From Spatholobus suberectus (lineage: Eukaryota; Streptophyta; Magnoliopsida; Fabales; Fabaceae), in assembly GCA_004329165.1 (NCBI GenBank), contig CM014734.1:62832334-62896333 (forward strand): a stretch of 64,000 nucleotides of DNA, given 5' to 3'. The translations under genes were made by a program, and so were the position numbers. Below the pieces are notes generated by a model. The model had not been told where the DNA came from and made no database searches. It worked only from the letters and a program-made list of their open reading frames with translations. Each line of letters begins with the position of its first letter. Position 1 is the stretch's first letter. Shown here one piece after another: positions 1 through 11,705 of the stretch.

Positions 1-18
1 GACAAGCAAGTTCCACTG

Positions 19-660
19 TTGACAGCTAATCCAACCATAGCTCAAATCAAGCAACATGAGGAGGAGACTTTAAAGAAGGAGAAAGCTGTTTCATGTCTAC
101 ACTCAGCTTTAACAGATGATGTGTTTACATGCATTATGCATCTGGAAACAGCCAAGCAAATATGGGATGAACTAAAAAAAAGGTATCCAGGTGATGAAAG
201 GGTAAGGTCCATCAAGCTATTGACTCTTAAAAGAGAGTTTGAAATGCTGAAAATGAAAGAAAATAGGTCTATCAAGGAGTACACTTCAAAGTTGTCCCAC
301 TTGGTGAACCAAATGAGGTTGTATGGTGAGGTTGTGCAAGACTACAAGGTAGTAGAAAAGATGCTGATCAGTCTACCCGAAAAATTTGAAGCCAAAGTTG
401 TTGCCATTGAAGAATCATGTGATCTCAAGAAGCTAACTATTTCTGAGATGGTTAGTAAATTGCAAGCTCAAGAACAAAGATTTTCTATGAGAATGGATGA
501 TGTAACTGAAAATGCATTTCAAGTTAAACACAAGGGAAAGCAATCTGGTCAGAAGAATCAAAAGAAGCAAAATTATAAAAGAGGGGGTGATCAAAAGGGA
601 AAAGGAAAAATGGATGGGGTTCAACTGAATCTGCAGCAAAGAACAATTTTCCTCCTTGTT
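19..660 (+). pseudogene. copia gag (UBN2-type capsid region), frameshifted
   Basis: The translated frame resembles the UBN2/Retrotran_gag_2 capsid of plant copia elements: a helical region with AKQIWDELKKRY near residue 46, then SIKEYTSKLSHLVNQMR and SLPEKFEAKVVAIEE. From about position 620-650 this frame becomes meaningless, and the CCHC knuckle continues in another frame (from about 650), so a small indel broke gag here. The start is not real: the true gag start lies upstream of the window. Confidence 0.85.
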
Positions 661-2104
661 CTACATGCAAAAGAACAAATTAGTTGTCAAAAGATTGTTG
701 GTATAAGGGGAAGCCTCAAATTCAATGTCACAATTGCAAGCAATGGGGACATAGAGAGAAGTATTGCATATTTAAGCAGAACCAATCTCAACCACAACCT
801 GCATATCAAGTTAACTTCACTGATAAGCAATCTCAGACTGAAGATCACTTGTTTATGGCTACTCAAACATGTAGTTCAAGTTCAAAGGATGTATGGTATG
901 TAAATAGTGGGTGCACAAACCATATAGCAAGGGACTCAAGTCTCTTCACTTCTTTGGATAGGGTTGTCCAAATCAAAGTCAAGCTTGGAAATGGAGATAT
1001 TGTATAGGCTCAAGGGAGAGGTACAGTTTCTATTTACACTAGCAAAGGTCCTAAATTTATTCATGATGTTTTGTTGATTCTTGACTTGGATCAAAATTTG
1101 CTAAGTGTTGCTCAATTAATGAAAAAAGGATATTCACTTTCCTTTAAAAATAATGGTTGTATCATACTGGATCCTAATGATTTAGAAGTTGTTAAGGTTG
1201 AAATGTGTGATAACAGTTTTCCAATCAATTTGAATCAAGTGAATCATTCAGCACTTGTTTCCAAACATGATGATTCTACATTATGGCACAAAAGATATGG
1301 CCACTTTAATATGGGTGCATTGAAATTTCTACAAACTTATGATATGGTGAGAGACATGCCTGTGATAAGTTGTATTAATGATTTATGTGATGCTTGTCAA
1401 TTGGGGAAAATGCATAGAAAGTCTTTTTCATCAGCAAATGTCACACAAGCAAAGAATAAATTGGAGCTTGTTCACACTGACTTATGTGGTCCTATGAGTG
1501 TACCTTCTCTAAGTCAAAACAAGTATTTCATCTTGTTTATTAATGATTTGACTAGAATGACATGGGTATATTTTTAATCAAGCAAAGCTCAAACTTTTGA
1601 TGTCTTTAAAAGTTTAGAGCTATGGTGGAGTCTCAAAGTGGCTGCAAGATTAAAATATTGAGATCAGATAATGGGAAGGAGTATACCTCTAACGAATTTA
1701 ATATGTTTTGTGAAGATATGGGGATTATTCATCAATTGATAGTTAGTTATATCCCTTAGCAAAATGGAGTTTTTGAGAGAAAAAATAAAACGGTTATAAG
1801 GATGGCAAGATGCTTAATTGTAGAAAAAAGGCTACAAAAAAGCTTTTGGGCTGAAGCTATTTTTATAGCAGTGTATCTCTTGAATAGGCTACCAACAAGA
1901 GTTGTTCAAGAGAAAACACCAATTGAAGCTTGGTTAGGACTGAAGCCCTCTGCCAAACACTTGAAGATTTTTGGATCAATATGTTATATTCATGTTGCAG
2001 CAGCTAAAAAATCCAAACTGGATGACAAAGCTGAAATAGGAATTTTCTTAGGCTATGCTGCAAGCTCTAAAGATTATAGAGTGTACAATATGAAGTCAAA
2101 ATAG
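650..2104 (+). pseudogene. copia zinc knuckle, protease, GAG-pre-integrase and integrase core (broken)
   Basis: A CCHC knuckle (CHNCKQWGHREKYC) is followed by the protease region, where the usual DSG catalytic triad reads NSG (VNSGCTNH). An in-frame TAG at 1005-1007 interrupts before the GAG-pre-integrase segment (LWHKRYGHFNMGALKFL), which carries the integrase zinc-binding H/C residues. The integrase core is split by a stop near 1577 and a frame change near 1605. The three acidic catalytic positions can still be found: LVHTDLCGPM, LRSDNGKEY and QNGVFERKN. A further stop lies before the QNG motif. Catalysis from this locus is not expected. Confidence 0.88.
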
Positions 2105-2194
2105 ATTATGATCAGCAGGAATTTTCAAGTTGATGAGAATGCATATTGGGATTGGGAAAATAATCAAGTTCAAAGAAGCATGAAGTTAGAATAG

Positions 2195-3822
2195 TTGACA
2201 ACCAATTCCAATGAATTTGATTCTCCAGTGCTAAAAACCAAGTTTTTGGTTGAAATTTATGAAAAATGCAATTTTGTGGTGAATGGGCCTTCTTGTTTTG
2301 AAGAGGCTTCAATGCAAATAGAGTGGAATGATGCAATAAAGGAGGAGCTGGCTATGATTAACAAAAATAGTACTTGGGAACTCACTCCAAGGCCTAAAGA
2401 CAAGAATATGATCTGTGTCAAATGGGTTTATAGAACAAAATTAAATCTTGATGGTTCCATTCATAAGCACAAAGCTAGACTTGTTGTAAAGGGATATTCT
2501 CAAATGGCTGGAGTTGATTATAGTGATACATTTGCACTGATTGCCATGCATGAAACAATTAGATTAATTGTTGCTCTATTAGCTTAATATGGATGGAAAA
2601 TCTTTCATTTGGATGTAAAATCAGCTTTTTTAAATGGAGTTTTGTAAGAAGAAATTTATGTTGAACAGCCTGCTGGCTTTATTGTTGCAGGTCATGAAGA
2701 CAAAGTTTATAGGCTTCACAAAGCCTTGTATGGGCTGAAACAGGCACCAAAAGCCTGGTACAGTAGAATTGATTCACATTTTCTGCAAAATGATTTCAGG
2801 GGGAGCCAAAATGAGCCTACTCTTTATGTGAAAGATTGTGGCAATAAGAAGAAAATTGAAGTTTCTCTTTATGTTGATGATTTACTGGTTACAAGTGATG
2901 ATATTGATGAAATTGACAAATTTAAAAAGAGCATGCTGCAGGTTTTTGAAATGACAGATCTTGGAATGATGAGGTATTTTTTGGGAATGGAAGTGCATCA
3001 GCTTGATGATGGTATATTTCTTTCACAGAGAAAGTATGCCAATGATTTGCTGAAAAGATTTAAATTGGAGAGTTGAAATCCAGTTTCAACTCCTCTTGCT
3101 ATAAATGAAAAGCTCTCAAAGGATGATGGTGATGCAAAGGAAAATGCAACTCAGTATAGAAGTTTAGTTGGCTGCCTTCTTTACTTGACAATAACCAGAC
3201 CAGATTTAATGTTCTCTGTTAGTTTGCTTTCAAGGTTCATGCATTCACCAAGTTTAACACACTTTGGTATAGGCAAAAGAGTGCTGAGTTATTTGAAAGG
3301 TATTGCAGATTTTGGCATTTGGTATAGCAAAAGTGATGGAAAGCTTGAAGGCTTTGTTGATAGTTATTGGGTTGGTTCTATTGATGACTCTAAGAGCACA
3401 ACTGGGTATGTTTTTTCACTTGGCAGTGGAGTGTTTTCATGGAACTCCAAAAAGCAAGATGTAGTTGCTCAATCCTCAGCTGAAGTAGATTATATTGCTG
3501 CAGCTGCTGCTTCAAATCAAGCTATTTGGATTAGAAAGGTATTGACTGATTTGAATTAAATGCAAGAAGAACCTACTGTGCTATGGTGTGACAACAATTT
3601 AACCATTTCTATTGCCAAAAATCCAATTCAACATGGGAGAACCAAGTATATCAATGTCAAATTTCATGCTATAAAGGAAGCTGAGAGAATGGAGATGTTC
3701 AATTGATGTATTGCAGGTCTGAGGAGCAATTGGCAAATATACTCACTAAGGCGCTTCCAAGTGCTAAGTTTAATGAGCTAAGAAGCAAGCTGGGAGTCTT
3801 TAAGAAAAGTTTTAAGGAGAAG
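2195..3822 (+). pseudogene. copia reverse transcriptase and RNase H (broken)
   Basis: The RT begins around WNDAIKEELAMINKNSTWEL and continues through KWVYRTKLNLDGSIHKHKAR. After stops near 2585 and 2646 it goes on as MYGLKQAPKAWYSRID and the catalytic box SLYVDDLLVTS, which is intact. A stop at about 3074 separates RT from the RNase H region (TRPDLMFSVSLLSRFM, KSTTGYVFSLGSGVFSW, SSAEVDYIAAAAASNQAIW). The frame ends near 3559, but copia-like 3' sequence (HGRTKYINVKFHAIKEAE) follows to about 3800. Overall order and motifs are standard copia. Confidence 0.9.
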
Positions 3823-4115
3823 TGTTAACTAATGTAAAACTTTTCTAAAATACTTCTTTGCTAGTGTAATTTACTTTTATTATGTTAGTTGCTAATGTTC
3901 TGCATAGTGGGTATATTTGGTCTATTTTTTGGAAAATTGTACACCTAATGTAGTAGGTACATGTCCTTTTTTGCTGACAACAAGTATGGGTATGATGTAT
4001 GGCTCTTATTTTAGTTGTAATTCACTAAAATATGAATGCAAGTATGTAGAATACAGAGGCATTACAGCAGATACGAAATTGTTCTATTCTCTCCTTTCCT
4101 TTTTTCTCTTTTCAT
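3823..4115 (+). repeat. Probable copia 3' LTR, right edge uncertain
   Basis: TGTTAACTAATG directly follows the polypurine tract, as expected for a copia LTR start. The right edge cannot be fixed because the 5' LTR is outside the window; a pyrimidine-rich stretch ending in CA at about 4113 is only a candidate. Sequence from 4115 to 4500 could still belong to the LTR. Confidence 0.45.
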
Positions 4116-6337
4116 ACTTTTCTCATGGTTATAGTTATGTTTTATGGTTTAGATTGTCTTCATTTAACATTAATTACTTTTTTGATATGGAATACCTTGA
4201 GTCATGTTGTCCAAGAGTACGTAACAAATTGTCCACATCACTTTCCCTCCAAAATAACATTATACAAGGGTGTAGTGCCCTAGGAATGATTTAGACTCTC
4301 ATTTTCTCCATTCATTCCCCTCATTTCCCTCATTGACTTGAGTGTCACGGTGTTTGCAGGTGTCACCACCAATTTGCCCCTCCGATATACATGTTTCATC
4401 GAAAATCGTAGAGTCCACGAAGGGATCGACATTCATCACCATCACAGAGAGATCAGCATTCCATGTTTATATAAGCCTGTTTCAGTTAAGAGAAGGCAGA
4501 AAACAAAAAATAAAATAAATTGATAAAATACAAGAATAAGTGTGTGTTTGTTTTCACGTTTATTTTCACATTGAACAACAATTTATGGATTTCTTCCTTT
4601 CACGTTTGGGTGCTTTGAAAAATGCATCAACTGCAAAACCAAACACACTTAATACATTGGGTTACTCTAGCCCATTCAAAATAAAGTTCAATACAATTTG
4701 CAAAATAAAAATATTTCATTTATTCTAATATTATAAAATAAAATACATAATAGAATACATTTATTCACAATTCATACGGTATTTTCATAATTATCCAAAA
4801 AAATCTCTTTTAATCATGTCAAATTACATTTTTTTTAATTTTTATTTGTATATTTTTTGTTAATCATTTATCTCTTTCAATTTATCTTTCTGTATTCTAT
4901 TTCTACATTTGAATTTTAATTTTTTTTTTAAAAAATTGTTGATGATTAAAAATAATTTTATGTCACAATTAGTCATTGTAAATCTAAATATAATTTAGAT
5001 ATTCAAATATATTTATTTATTATAAATTTTAATTATAATATAATTTAGAGTAAATTACAAAGACTCCTCTTGAAAATTCGTCAAATTATACTCGATACCC
5101 TAATTTTTTTTACCCCTAGGCTAACCCCCTTAATTGTTTAAAAAATATTATACTGACATCTCTTATATATTATACTAACACCCCTTAATTATTTGAAAAA
5201 CAATATACTATGTACTTTTATAAAAAAAGTTGTTATAATAGTTAAAAAAATAAGGAATTTTGTGTCATTTCAAAAAACTTCAAGAAGTGTTAGTGTAATT
5301 TATTTTATAATTTATATATTAAAGAATATTTATTATTGTAGATTTTAATTATATAAAAACAAATAAAAAGTCACATGTTTATGTTGTAGGCGCCCGCGCC
5401 TCCCCTGCGCTCTCTGACACAACCACCTTCATCATCCCCTGTCTCCCTACTTGGCCTCCCATCAGGCCGTCACTACACAGAGTATGCAAATGGGATTAAT
5501 CAATTGAAATTAATAAATCATAAATACTAAAGAGTGGGGGTGAAAAAAAAAAACGTTGTGAAAGCAGAAATTTGAGAGTGAAATTCGAAATAAACAGGTA
5601 AAAGTGACTGAGGTTAGAAATTAGGACCAGAGAAGAATTGGGATCAATTCTAGAGCTAAGGAGATCATCCGTTAGTGGCAACAAGGTAACATTTCAGTTT
5701 GTTTTCTTTACTCTCGACTCATTCGTGACTGTCACGAAGCCTTCAGCCTCCAAAACTGAGTATTAAACCACACGAGAAAACACTCAGATCTGAACAGAAC
5801 CATAATCAGTTAGTTAATTGGCCAGCCATACTCCTCAAACTAGAGCCGCCCCTGTTATGTCGCTCATCCAGCCCAAGACCAACACCCTGAGTGACTCACA
5901 GACCCACACCGCAAACCACGCATAGACCATCGCGCCCCACAACCTCGCCCTAACGAACCAAACCTATCGGACCATACCACCAAACCATCATCGTCGCGAT
6001 CCTGCAACCAACCCTCAGCCACCGAGAACGACATTGAGACAAGACCCTAGGCACCACTGTGGCGAACACCAATACCCACAAGCATCAGCCACCCATTGAG
6101 CCCACAAAGACACCCATCATCGGACCCAGTCGCTGCAATCGTCCATGTGAATTGCGTCCGCCATCTGCCGCCTATCACCACCATCACGTGGCCATGGTGA
6201 AGGGAAAAGCCCTAGCGGCGCAGTGGCGCAACCTCTCACTAGACCTTTATCTCTGTTGTCTCCTTCAGATTTCCTCAGGGACCTGCTGTCATTCGTGTCT
6301 GTAGACCTGCTTTCATTTTTCCATCATTTATGTTTGG
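4116..6337. other. Intergenic, AT-rich, with a GC-rich patch
   Basis: No supported gene. 4730-5390 is very AT-rich with poly-T/poly-A runs. From about 5390 to 6300 composition changes sharply to GC-rich, C-rich sequence (CGCCCGCGCCTCCCC near 5391) with many short frames but no recognisable domain. The patch stops just before the EXO70 relic. It could be part of an unrecognised mobile element or a foreign gene fragment. Confidence 0.5.
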
Positions 6338-6890
6338 TTCAGCCTTATTTTTCTTGGTAATCACGCCTACGAGTACATTAAGTATGTAATGATTGACGTT
6401 CATGATCGACTCAACAATTTGTTTCTCGTAAGGGAGTAGATGAATCCAATGCCAAAAGAGAGGGAAAGAATGAGTTTGCGTAGATTTTGAATAAAAGTTT
6501 TTATTATCACATAATTCCAAAGAAGTTGTGTCCTCCTGCTATATACCACTGTATATTTGAACACAAAATCACAAATGGGTGTTTCCTTTTTATTCTGTTT
6601 TCAACTTTAAGTTCGGCTCGGCTCAATGCATACAAATCAAAAGAGTTCTGTTTTTTGTTAAAGGAGTCGTCTAAGGTAAAGTAGAAATAAAGTTAAATAA
6701 TTTCATAAAAAATGATTGATGTAATTTTTTATATAATTAAATATAGTTAGTATAATATAAAAAATTACATCATTATTTTTAATAGGATTATTTAATTTTA
6801 TTTTTACTTAGTGTAAATTAGACAATTTTTTTGTTAAAATATTTCTTGGATGAAAAAAAAAATAACACTGCACGTACAAAAATGTACAAA
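6338..6890 (+). pseudogene. EXO70 3'-end relic (last ~30 codons plus 3' UTR)
   Basis: The stretch 6351-6439 encodes FLGNHAYEYIKYVMIDVHD followed by RLNNLFLVRE and a stop, almost the same as the last residues of the gene ending at 11644 (FLGKHAYEYIKYGMFDVQE...). Similarity continues past the stop into the 3' UTR: the GATGAATCCAATGCC region, the ACACAAAATCACAAATGGGTGTTTCC region and the AATAACACTGCAC region all have counterparts between 11650 and 12200. Nothing of the N-terminal 600+ codons is present. The left junction is with unrelated GC-rich sequence, so this is a truncated duplicate. Confidence 0.88.
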
Positions 6891-8529
6891 CATCTAAAAA
6901 TCACCAACTATGAAAGTAATTAGTTCAGTCAACCGGATGTTTACCATGATATTGGATGAGAGAGACTAATTATGGAAAAAGTGAGACCTACCAAAATTTG
7001 TGATTTTCAATAAATTTCAATTAATAGTAGAGAGAGTATTAGAAAGAGTGTTAGAGATAGTGTTGCTAACATTCCTTTCTTGCAATTTTAATTTGGGGTG
7101 TATGAGTTGTGATAACTTGATGCTTCAAAACTTCTCTTTAAAATAAATTAATATCACTATTATTTTCTTATAAAAATAAAATAGATTAATTTAAGCAAGA
7201 CACTTTATTATTCTTATATTTTAATGAGGTATACGTGAGTTGTGACAGTTTGGTGACGTCAAATCCATCCTATATATTAGAACCTTACTGGAGGAACTCA
7301 CTCTTCCCACTCTCCCTTATGTTTATTTTCGTTTAAATACTGTCTTTTGGTGAAGTGGTGAATTACACACTCCTCTTTTGTAATGCTCTTACTTTTTCTT
7401 CTTTTTCAACAATAACTTCCCCTTTAACTCAAAATCAACAACAACCTATTATCTTCTTTACGATCTTCTCTCTTATTTCTAAAATTTTTTACTTTCTTTT
7501 TCTCTTCTATAATTTCCCTATGCATGTAAATTTTAAAAATGTATATCTAATTTTTCTTCTCTTAAAATTAGCTAACAAATAATCAAGAATAAATATATAT
7601 GATTAAAAAAGATAAAATAGAATGAGTAAAATAAAGAAGTTAAATAGAAGACATTTTTTTACTTTTTTTTTTGTTTTCAATTTCTATATTATTGTTTGTT
7701 TGTCCTTACAAATGCTTTATATCTTTTATTAACAATTATTTCATTTTAGATGTTTAATTTATTCAATAAGATTGTTAGGTAAAATGATTTTTTTTTGCAA
7801 TAAAATGATTAAGTGCAATTGTTATTCTATATCATATTATAATTTTTTTTTACCATACATGACTTTTAACATGACTATTTTATTTATAATTTTAGCTTAT
7901 TTTATTTTTATAATTTATTGTTTTATATATATCTCCAATACACAATCTTTTCCAGGATGATGTAACTTTGAGTTTTTTATTGCACTGAGAGATGACATTA
8001 TATTGACTTAACTAATTATAATTACAAAAAAAATTAATTTTACGAAAAAAATAATTTGTGTAGGTAAATTAAATACAAGTAAATTTTCCGCTTTTCAAAT
8101 ATAAAATCAAAACCTGTGCATAGTTAAATGAATATAAAAAGAAACGAGACAAAATAAAATACTGAATAGCATCATATCATAAACTGAAATGTAAATTTGT
8201 CTCACACCTAAAGGTGCTATAACCTGTCAGCATAAATAAATAAGTACACGACCATATAATAGATGACCAGTGGAATGGTAACCAAAATACAGTATAATGC
8301 ATAGGTACAGGTCCATCAAAATACAACAAAAAAACTACCAAGAAGACACTATCAACATCTTAAGCTGACCTAACTACTGCTGAACCTAATACTGCGAGGT
8401 CTCTGAAGAGTCCTCCTTTAAGCTCGAAATGTGAACGGCTGAGCAATGCATGATAACGCGCAGTGACATCAGCAGAATATGAAAGACTTAGAAAAATTTT
8501 GCAGTTTAAAATTGTATAAAGCTTCATTG
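6891..8529. other. AT-rich intergenic region
   Basis: No supported gene. Short frames at 7355-7582 and 7772-7960 are low-complexity, hydrophobic AT translations. A stretch near 6990-7075 weakly resembles 52598-52680 (both contain GAGTGTTGCTAACATTCC-like sequence), which suggests an old duplicated flank. Confidence 0.5.
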
Positions 8530-8860
8530 CCTAAGAAATCACAGCTTCAGGTTTCAATAACACTCCCTTACAAAAATGATTTCTGAAGTGTGATAAGTTC
8601 TATATTTTGTTTAGGCAGATTTTCAATTTTTAATTTTGTCATTCATCAATTTCTAGCTTTTTATCTAATTGATGGTCTTGAAATACATACTTCATATAAT
8701 AATTTATAATATATAAAATTTGACACTAAAGTGGTGGAGACATGTTAGCGTGCCTGAATTCTTCAGCATCTACTGGCTTTTGAACTCTATCTATCATTGA
8801 GATGTATCAACAACTTTTAAACAGCACGTCTAAAATCTCTTCCCTCCTCAACCATGCTCA
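8530..8860. repeat. Duplicated intergenic block (copy 1; partner 48833-49150)
   Basis: Collinear similarity with 48833-49150: shared runs include GTATTTTGTTTAGG-like, AATTGATGGTCTT, AAATACATACT, AAGTGGTGGAGA and CATCTACTGGCTTTTGA, with small indels. Here it lies about 800 bp upstream of the intact EXO70 gene, so it is part of the flank that was copied with the EXO70 units. Confidence 0.82.
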
Positions 8861-9424
8861 TTTTATGATGAACAAAGACTTTTACTGTGGCCAATAATCG
8901 AAGATCTTCCATGACTCTGTATGCGATGTTAGATTCATCTTTCACAATTCAAGGTTACCTTCCTATCTTATTTTTCACTGTCATTATCTCGGGATTGAAT
9001 TAGAGCAATCCCTACATCATAAAGACGTGCTTATAAGTTATTAGGTAGTATTTTAACAATGCTCAATATACCATTAATCATATATAATATGTAAAATAAT
9101 GGTGTCATTATCTTGATAATTGATCATCTACATAGAGTTATCATTTTTTAACTGTGCAAATTTCTACTGCAATACTAAAATTTACCTTCTCCAATCTTAC
9201 TGCATTGATTTGTTGGAATTTATAAATTCTAAGATAAAATTAAACAATAGAAAAACATTCTAAAGTATGTATAAAAGGCTTGAAAAACAAAATAACGTAT
9301 CTAAATCTAATTAATTTATGAAATCTTCAAATTGATAGATTAAAAACAAGTTGGTAAAAATAAATCTTTGAACCTCAGCAAAGTTATGGACACAGAAAGT
9401 TACATGATTTTTTGATTAGATATT

Positions 9425-9658
9425 ACGTTAACGTTGGAGGATCTCTGGAAAGAAGGAAGGGAAAGGCAAAAGAAGAAACTCAAATATACGTTTTTTTTTT
9501 TTTTTACCCAATTTTAAGTCAACAAGCAGAAAAATGTAGCTTTCCGTTCCCTTCCCTTGAAATTTCTATCAAAAGGTGAAGGGTTTACACCAAGTCAAAA
9601 CTGGTGGCTACCAGCTTCTTTGTTCCTGGATGCAAATCTTGCTTCCTTGACCAACAAC
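9425..9658 (+). promoter_or_regulatory. 5' flank/leader of the intact EXO70 gene
   Basis: Sequence just upstream of the start shares a CCCTTCCCTTGAAATTTCTA leader with the other two copies (24241-24270 and 58862-58885), so the leader has been preserved. A GTCAA core (reverse complement TTGAC, W-box-like) lies at about 9519-9523. No convincing TATA box is visible. The transcription start is unknown. Confidence 0.4.
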
Positions 9659-11644
9659 ATGGTGACTATGCTCATCAAAATTCAGAGTTGGCTACTGAAG
9701 CCAAAGGTATGGAGTTTTGTGTGTTTTGTTTCATCTGTTGTTGGGCTGCTCTGTTACTCTCTCAGCTCCTCTTTCAATAATTTATTTGGAAAATGGACCT
9801 GGTGGAAAATACTACTTTATATTACTTTTAGTTTCATCCTTTCCCTTTCCGTGTTGTTCGCAAAGGCATGGGAGCGCTCCACCTCTCCTCGGCTGGAAGC
9901 TCATATGGCCTTTCTGATTTTGCTAGTCACTTCTGTATACACCTTTTTCTTTGACAAAGAAGTGAAAGGAAAACCTGATGCATATAGCCTGGTTTCGTGT
10001 GCTTCATTTGCTATCATGTCGCTAGGCTTGTCAAGACTGAATCACTTTGGATTTGAGATTGATCTCTTGTATTTTTTCAGCGGAGTTCTAACAGTACAAC
10101 TGATGAAAATAAAATTATGGTTAGTCATTGTTGGAGGGAGTTTCAGTTATTCCCTCATCATTCTTCGTGCCATCTTGGGTCCTCCACCAAGATGTGGGTA
10201 TTGTGGACTACAAGACCGAGATATTGTAGTTATTGAAATTGGTTCGCATTCACAATCACGAGGAACCAGTGATGGTGCTTCTCAAGTGGATTCACCACAA
10301 GCTATTATTACTGTTACTGGTAATGCTCATCCACAAACTGATGCCCCTCTAGAAAATGAGGATCTAGGATTCTTAGTCACGCAAATCGGTTCACAGTCAG
10401 AACCAGGACTGCATAGTGATATCAAGGGATGCTTCATGGGTTGTATAGAAGCGCTTAAGAAGGAGAATTGGAATATCATAGACACGATTTTCAAGCATGT
10501 ACACGAATACCTTAAAGCTAATCTTGTGGATAAGGACCAGATTCCAGTAGGGTGGCAATTGCATCCCGATGACAACTTGGTGGTGGATTCGTTGCCGTTG
10601 GGAATTATCAACGACCTTCGTGAAAGCACAAGGCTGATGGTGACAGCAGGGTTAAAGGAGGAATGCTTACGCGGGTACATTAGTTGCCGGAGGGAGTTTC
10701 TGAAAGTGATTATATCGACATTTGCCTTGCAAAAGCTCAACACGGAGGACATTAACAAGATGGAGAAGATTCAGTGTTGGATAAAAGCTTTGAGCATCGC
10801 TGAAAGGATACTCTGGCCCAATGAAAGCAGACTCATCAAACGCGTCTTTGAAGGGTCCATTCCCTCTGAGGAAATGCGTGCATTACTCGGAATAAACGCG
10901 TTAAGGTTTCGGAGGAGTACTAGTTTTGGTATTTTTGGGGACTTGTTAAATCATACTTATGGTGATAAAGAGCAAGAAACTGCTCCCGGTGGCAGGGTTC
11001 ATCCCATTACCCGTGATGTGTTGGCCTACATTGATATGATATACGGGAATCAGCAAGGTTTATTCGGCGCCATGAATCTAGCGGCATTTAATTCACCGAC
11101 TGTGCTCGTAGCCACGATAACAGAGCTGTTAGAGAGCTGTTTGGAAGCCAACTCCAAAATTTACAAAAACCCTACTTTGGGTTATGTTTTCATCATGAAC
11201 AATTGGAGGTACGTAGAACTAGGGGCACAAAGGCATGGATTGGAACATATTTTGGGTGATGATTGGCTCGGAAAAATCACAATAAAATTCCAACAAAACC
11301 TTGAACTCTATCAGAGAAGCTCATGGAATAAGATTGTGGACTTTCTGAAGCTGGACATCAATGACTCAGAGCCTAATGCTGCGGCCAAGTTAATGAAAGA
11401 GAAGCTCCATTCGTTCAATGAACATTTTGACGAGGTATGCAACGTACAGTCTACGTGGTTCGTCTTTGACGAGCAGTTAAGGGAACAAATAATAAAATCC
11501 ATAGAAAAGATCTTGTTGCCAGCATATGGAAACTTCGTCGGGAGGTTTCAGGATTTTCTGGGCAAGCACGCTTATGAGTACATTAAGTATGGAATGTTTG
11601 ACGTTCAAGAACGACTCAACAAATTGTTTCTTATAAGGGAGTAG
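9659..11644 (+). CDS. EXO70: EXO70-family protein with N-terminal multi-span membrane region (EXO70J-like)
   Basis: Single-exon gene of 661 residues. The first ATG in frame is 9659 (MVTMLIKIQSWLLKPKVW); the frame is open further upstream but without ATG, and the two paralogues start at the matching MLxxIQSWL. Residues 1-170 contain about six hydrophobic stretches (for example SFVCFVSSVVGLLCYSL, KILLYITFSFILSLSVL, LWLVIVGGSFSYSLIIL). A variable polar linker follows. The C-terminal part carries EXO70 hallmarks: GGRVHPITRDVLAYI, YVFIMNNWRYVE, LGDDWLGKI, YQRSSWNKIVDFLKLD, FNEHFDEVCNVQSTWFVFD, EQLREQIIKSIEKILLPAYG, YIKYGMFDVQERL. EXO70 normally binds phosphoinositides and tethers exocytic vesicles; the membrane head suggests a diverged, possibly exocyst-independent role (inference). 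Relative to the 24-kb and 59-kb copies it lacks about 40-45 residues in the middle of the EXO70 domain. It is the only uninterrupted copy here. Confidence 0.9.
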   Translation: MVTMLIKIQSWLLKPKVWSFVCFVSSVVGLLCYSLSSSFNNLFGKWTWWKILLYITFSFILSLSVLFAKAWERSTSPRLEAHMAFLILLVTSVYTFFFDKEVKGKPDAYSLVSCASFAIMSLGLSRLNHFGFEIDLLYFFSGVLTVQLMKIKLWLVIVGGSFSYSLIILRAILGPPPRCGYCGLQDRDIVVIEIGSHSQSRGTSDGASQVDSPQAIITVTGNAHPQTDAPLENEDLGFLVTQIGSQSEPGLHSDIKGCFMGCIEALKKENWNIIDTIFKHVHEYLKANLVDKDQIPVGWQLHPDDNLVVDSLPLGIINDLRESTRLMVTAGLKEECLRGYISCRREFLKVIISTFALQKLNTEDINKMEKIQCWIKALSIAERILWPNESRLIKRVFEGSIPSEEMRALLGINALRFRRSTSFGIFGDLLNHTYGDKEQETAPGGRVHPITRDVLAYIDMIYGNQQGLFGAMNLAAFNSPTVLVATITELLESCLEANSKIYKNPTLGYVFIMNNWRYVELGAQRHGLEHILGDDWLGKITIKFQQNLELYQRSSWNKIVDFLKLDINDSEPNAAAKLMKEKLHSFNEHFDEVCNVQSTWFVFDEQLREQIIKSIEKILLPAYGNFVGRFQDFLGKHAYEYIKYGMFDVQERLNKLFLIRE

Positions 11645-11705
11645 TCGAGTAGATGAAGCCAATGCCGGAAGAGAAGGAAAGGATACCCGAGTCTGCCAAG
11701 ATTAG

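Larger units (their letters stand above)
1..3822 (+). mobile_element. Ty1/copia retrotransposon internal region, 5'-truncated by window
   Basis: Pieces appear in copia order: gag, zinc knuckle, protease, integrase, reverse transcriptase, RNase H. The 5' LTR lies outside the window. Multiple in-frame stops and at least two frame changes show the element is no longer autonomous. A purine-rich stretch (AAGGAGAAG) ends at about 3822 and is followed by TGTTAACTAATG, a plausible polypurine tract/3' LTR junction. The copia assignment is firm because integrase precedes RT; the lineage is not resolved. Confidence 0.93.

Noticed and set aside
7355..7960. Small hydrophobic frames at 7355-7582 and 7772-7960
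   Set aside because: Low-complexity AT-rich translation without conservation.
9557..9658. Upstream extension of the intact EXO70 frame (and of the frames at 24301 and 58920)
   Set aside because: These extensions begin at TTG or GTG codons. The first in-frame ATGs (9659, 24358, 58986) agree between the three copies.
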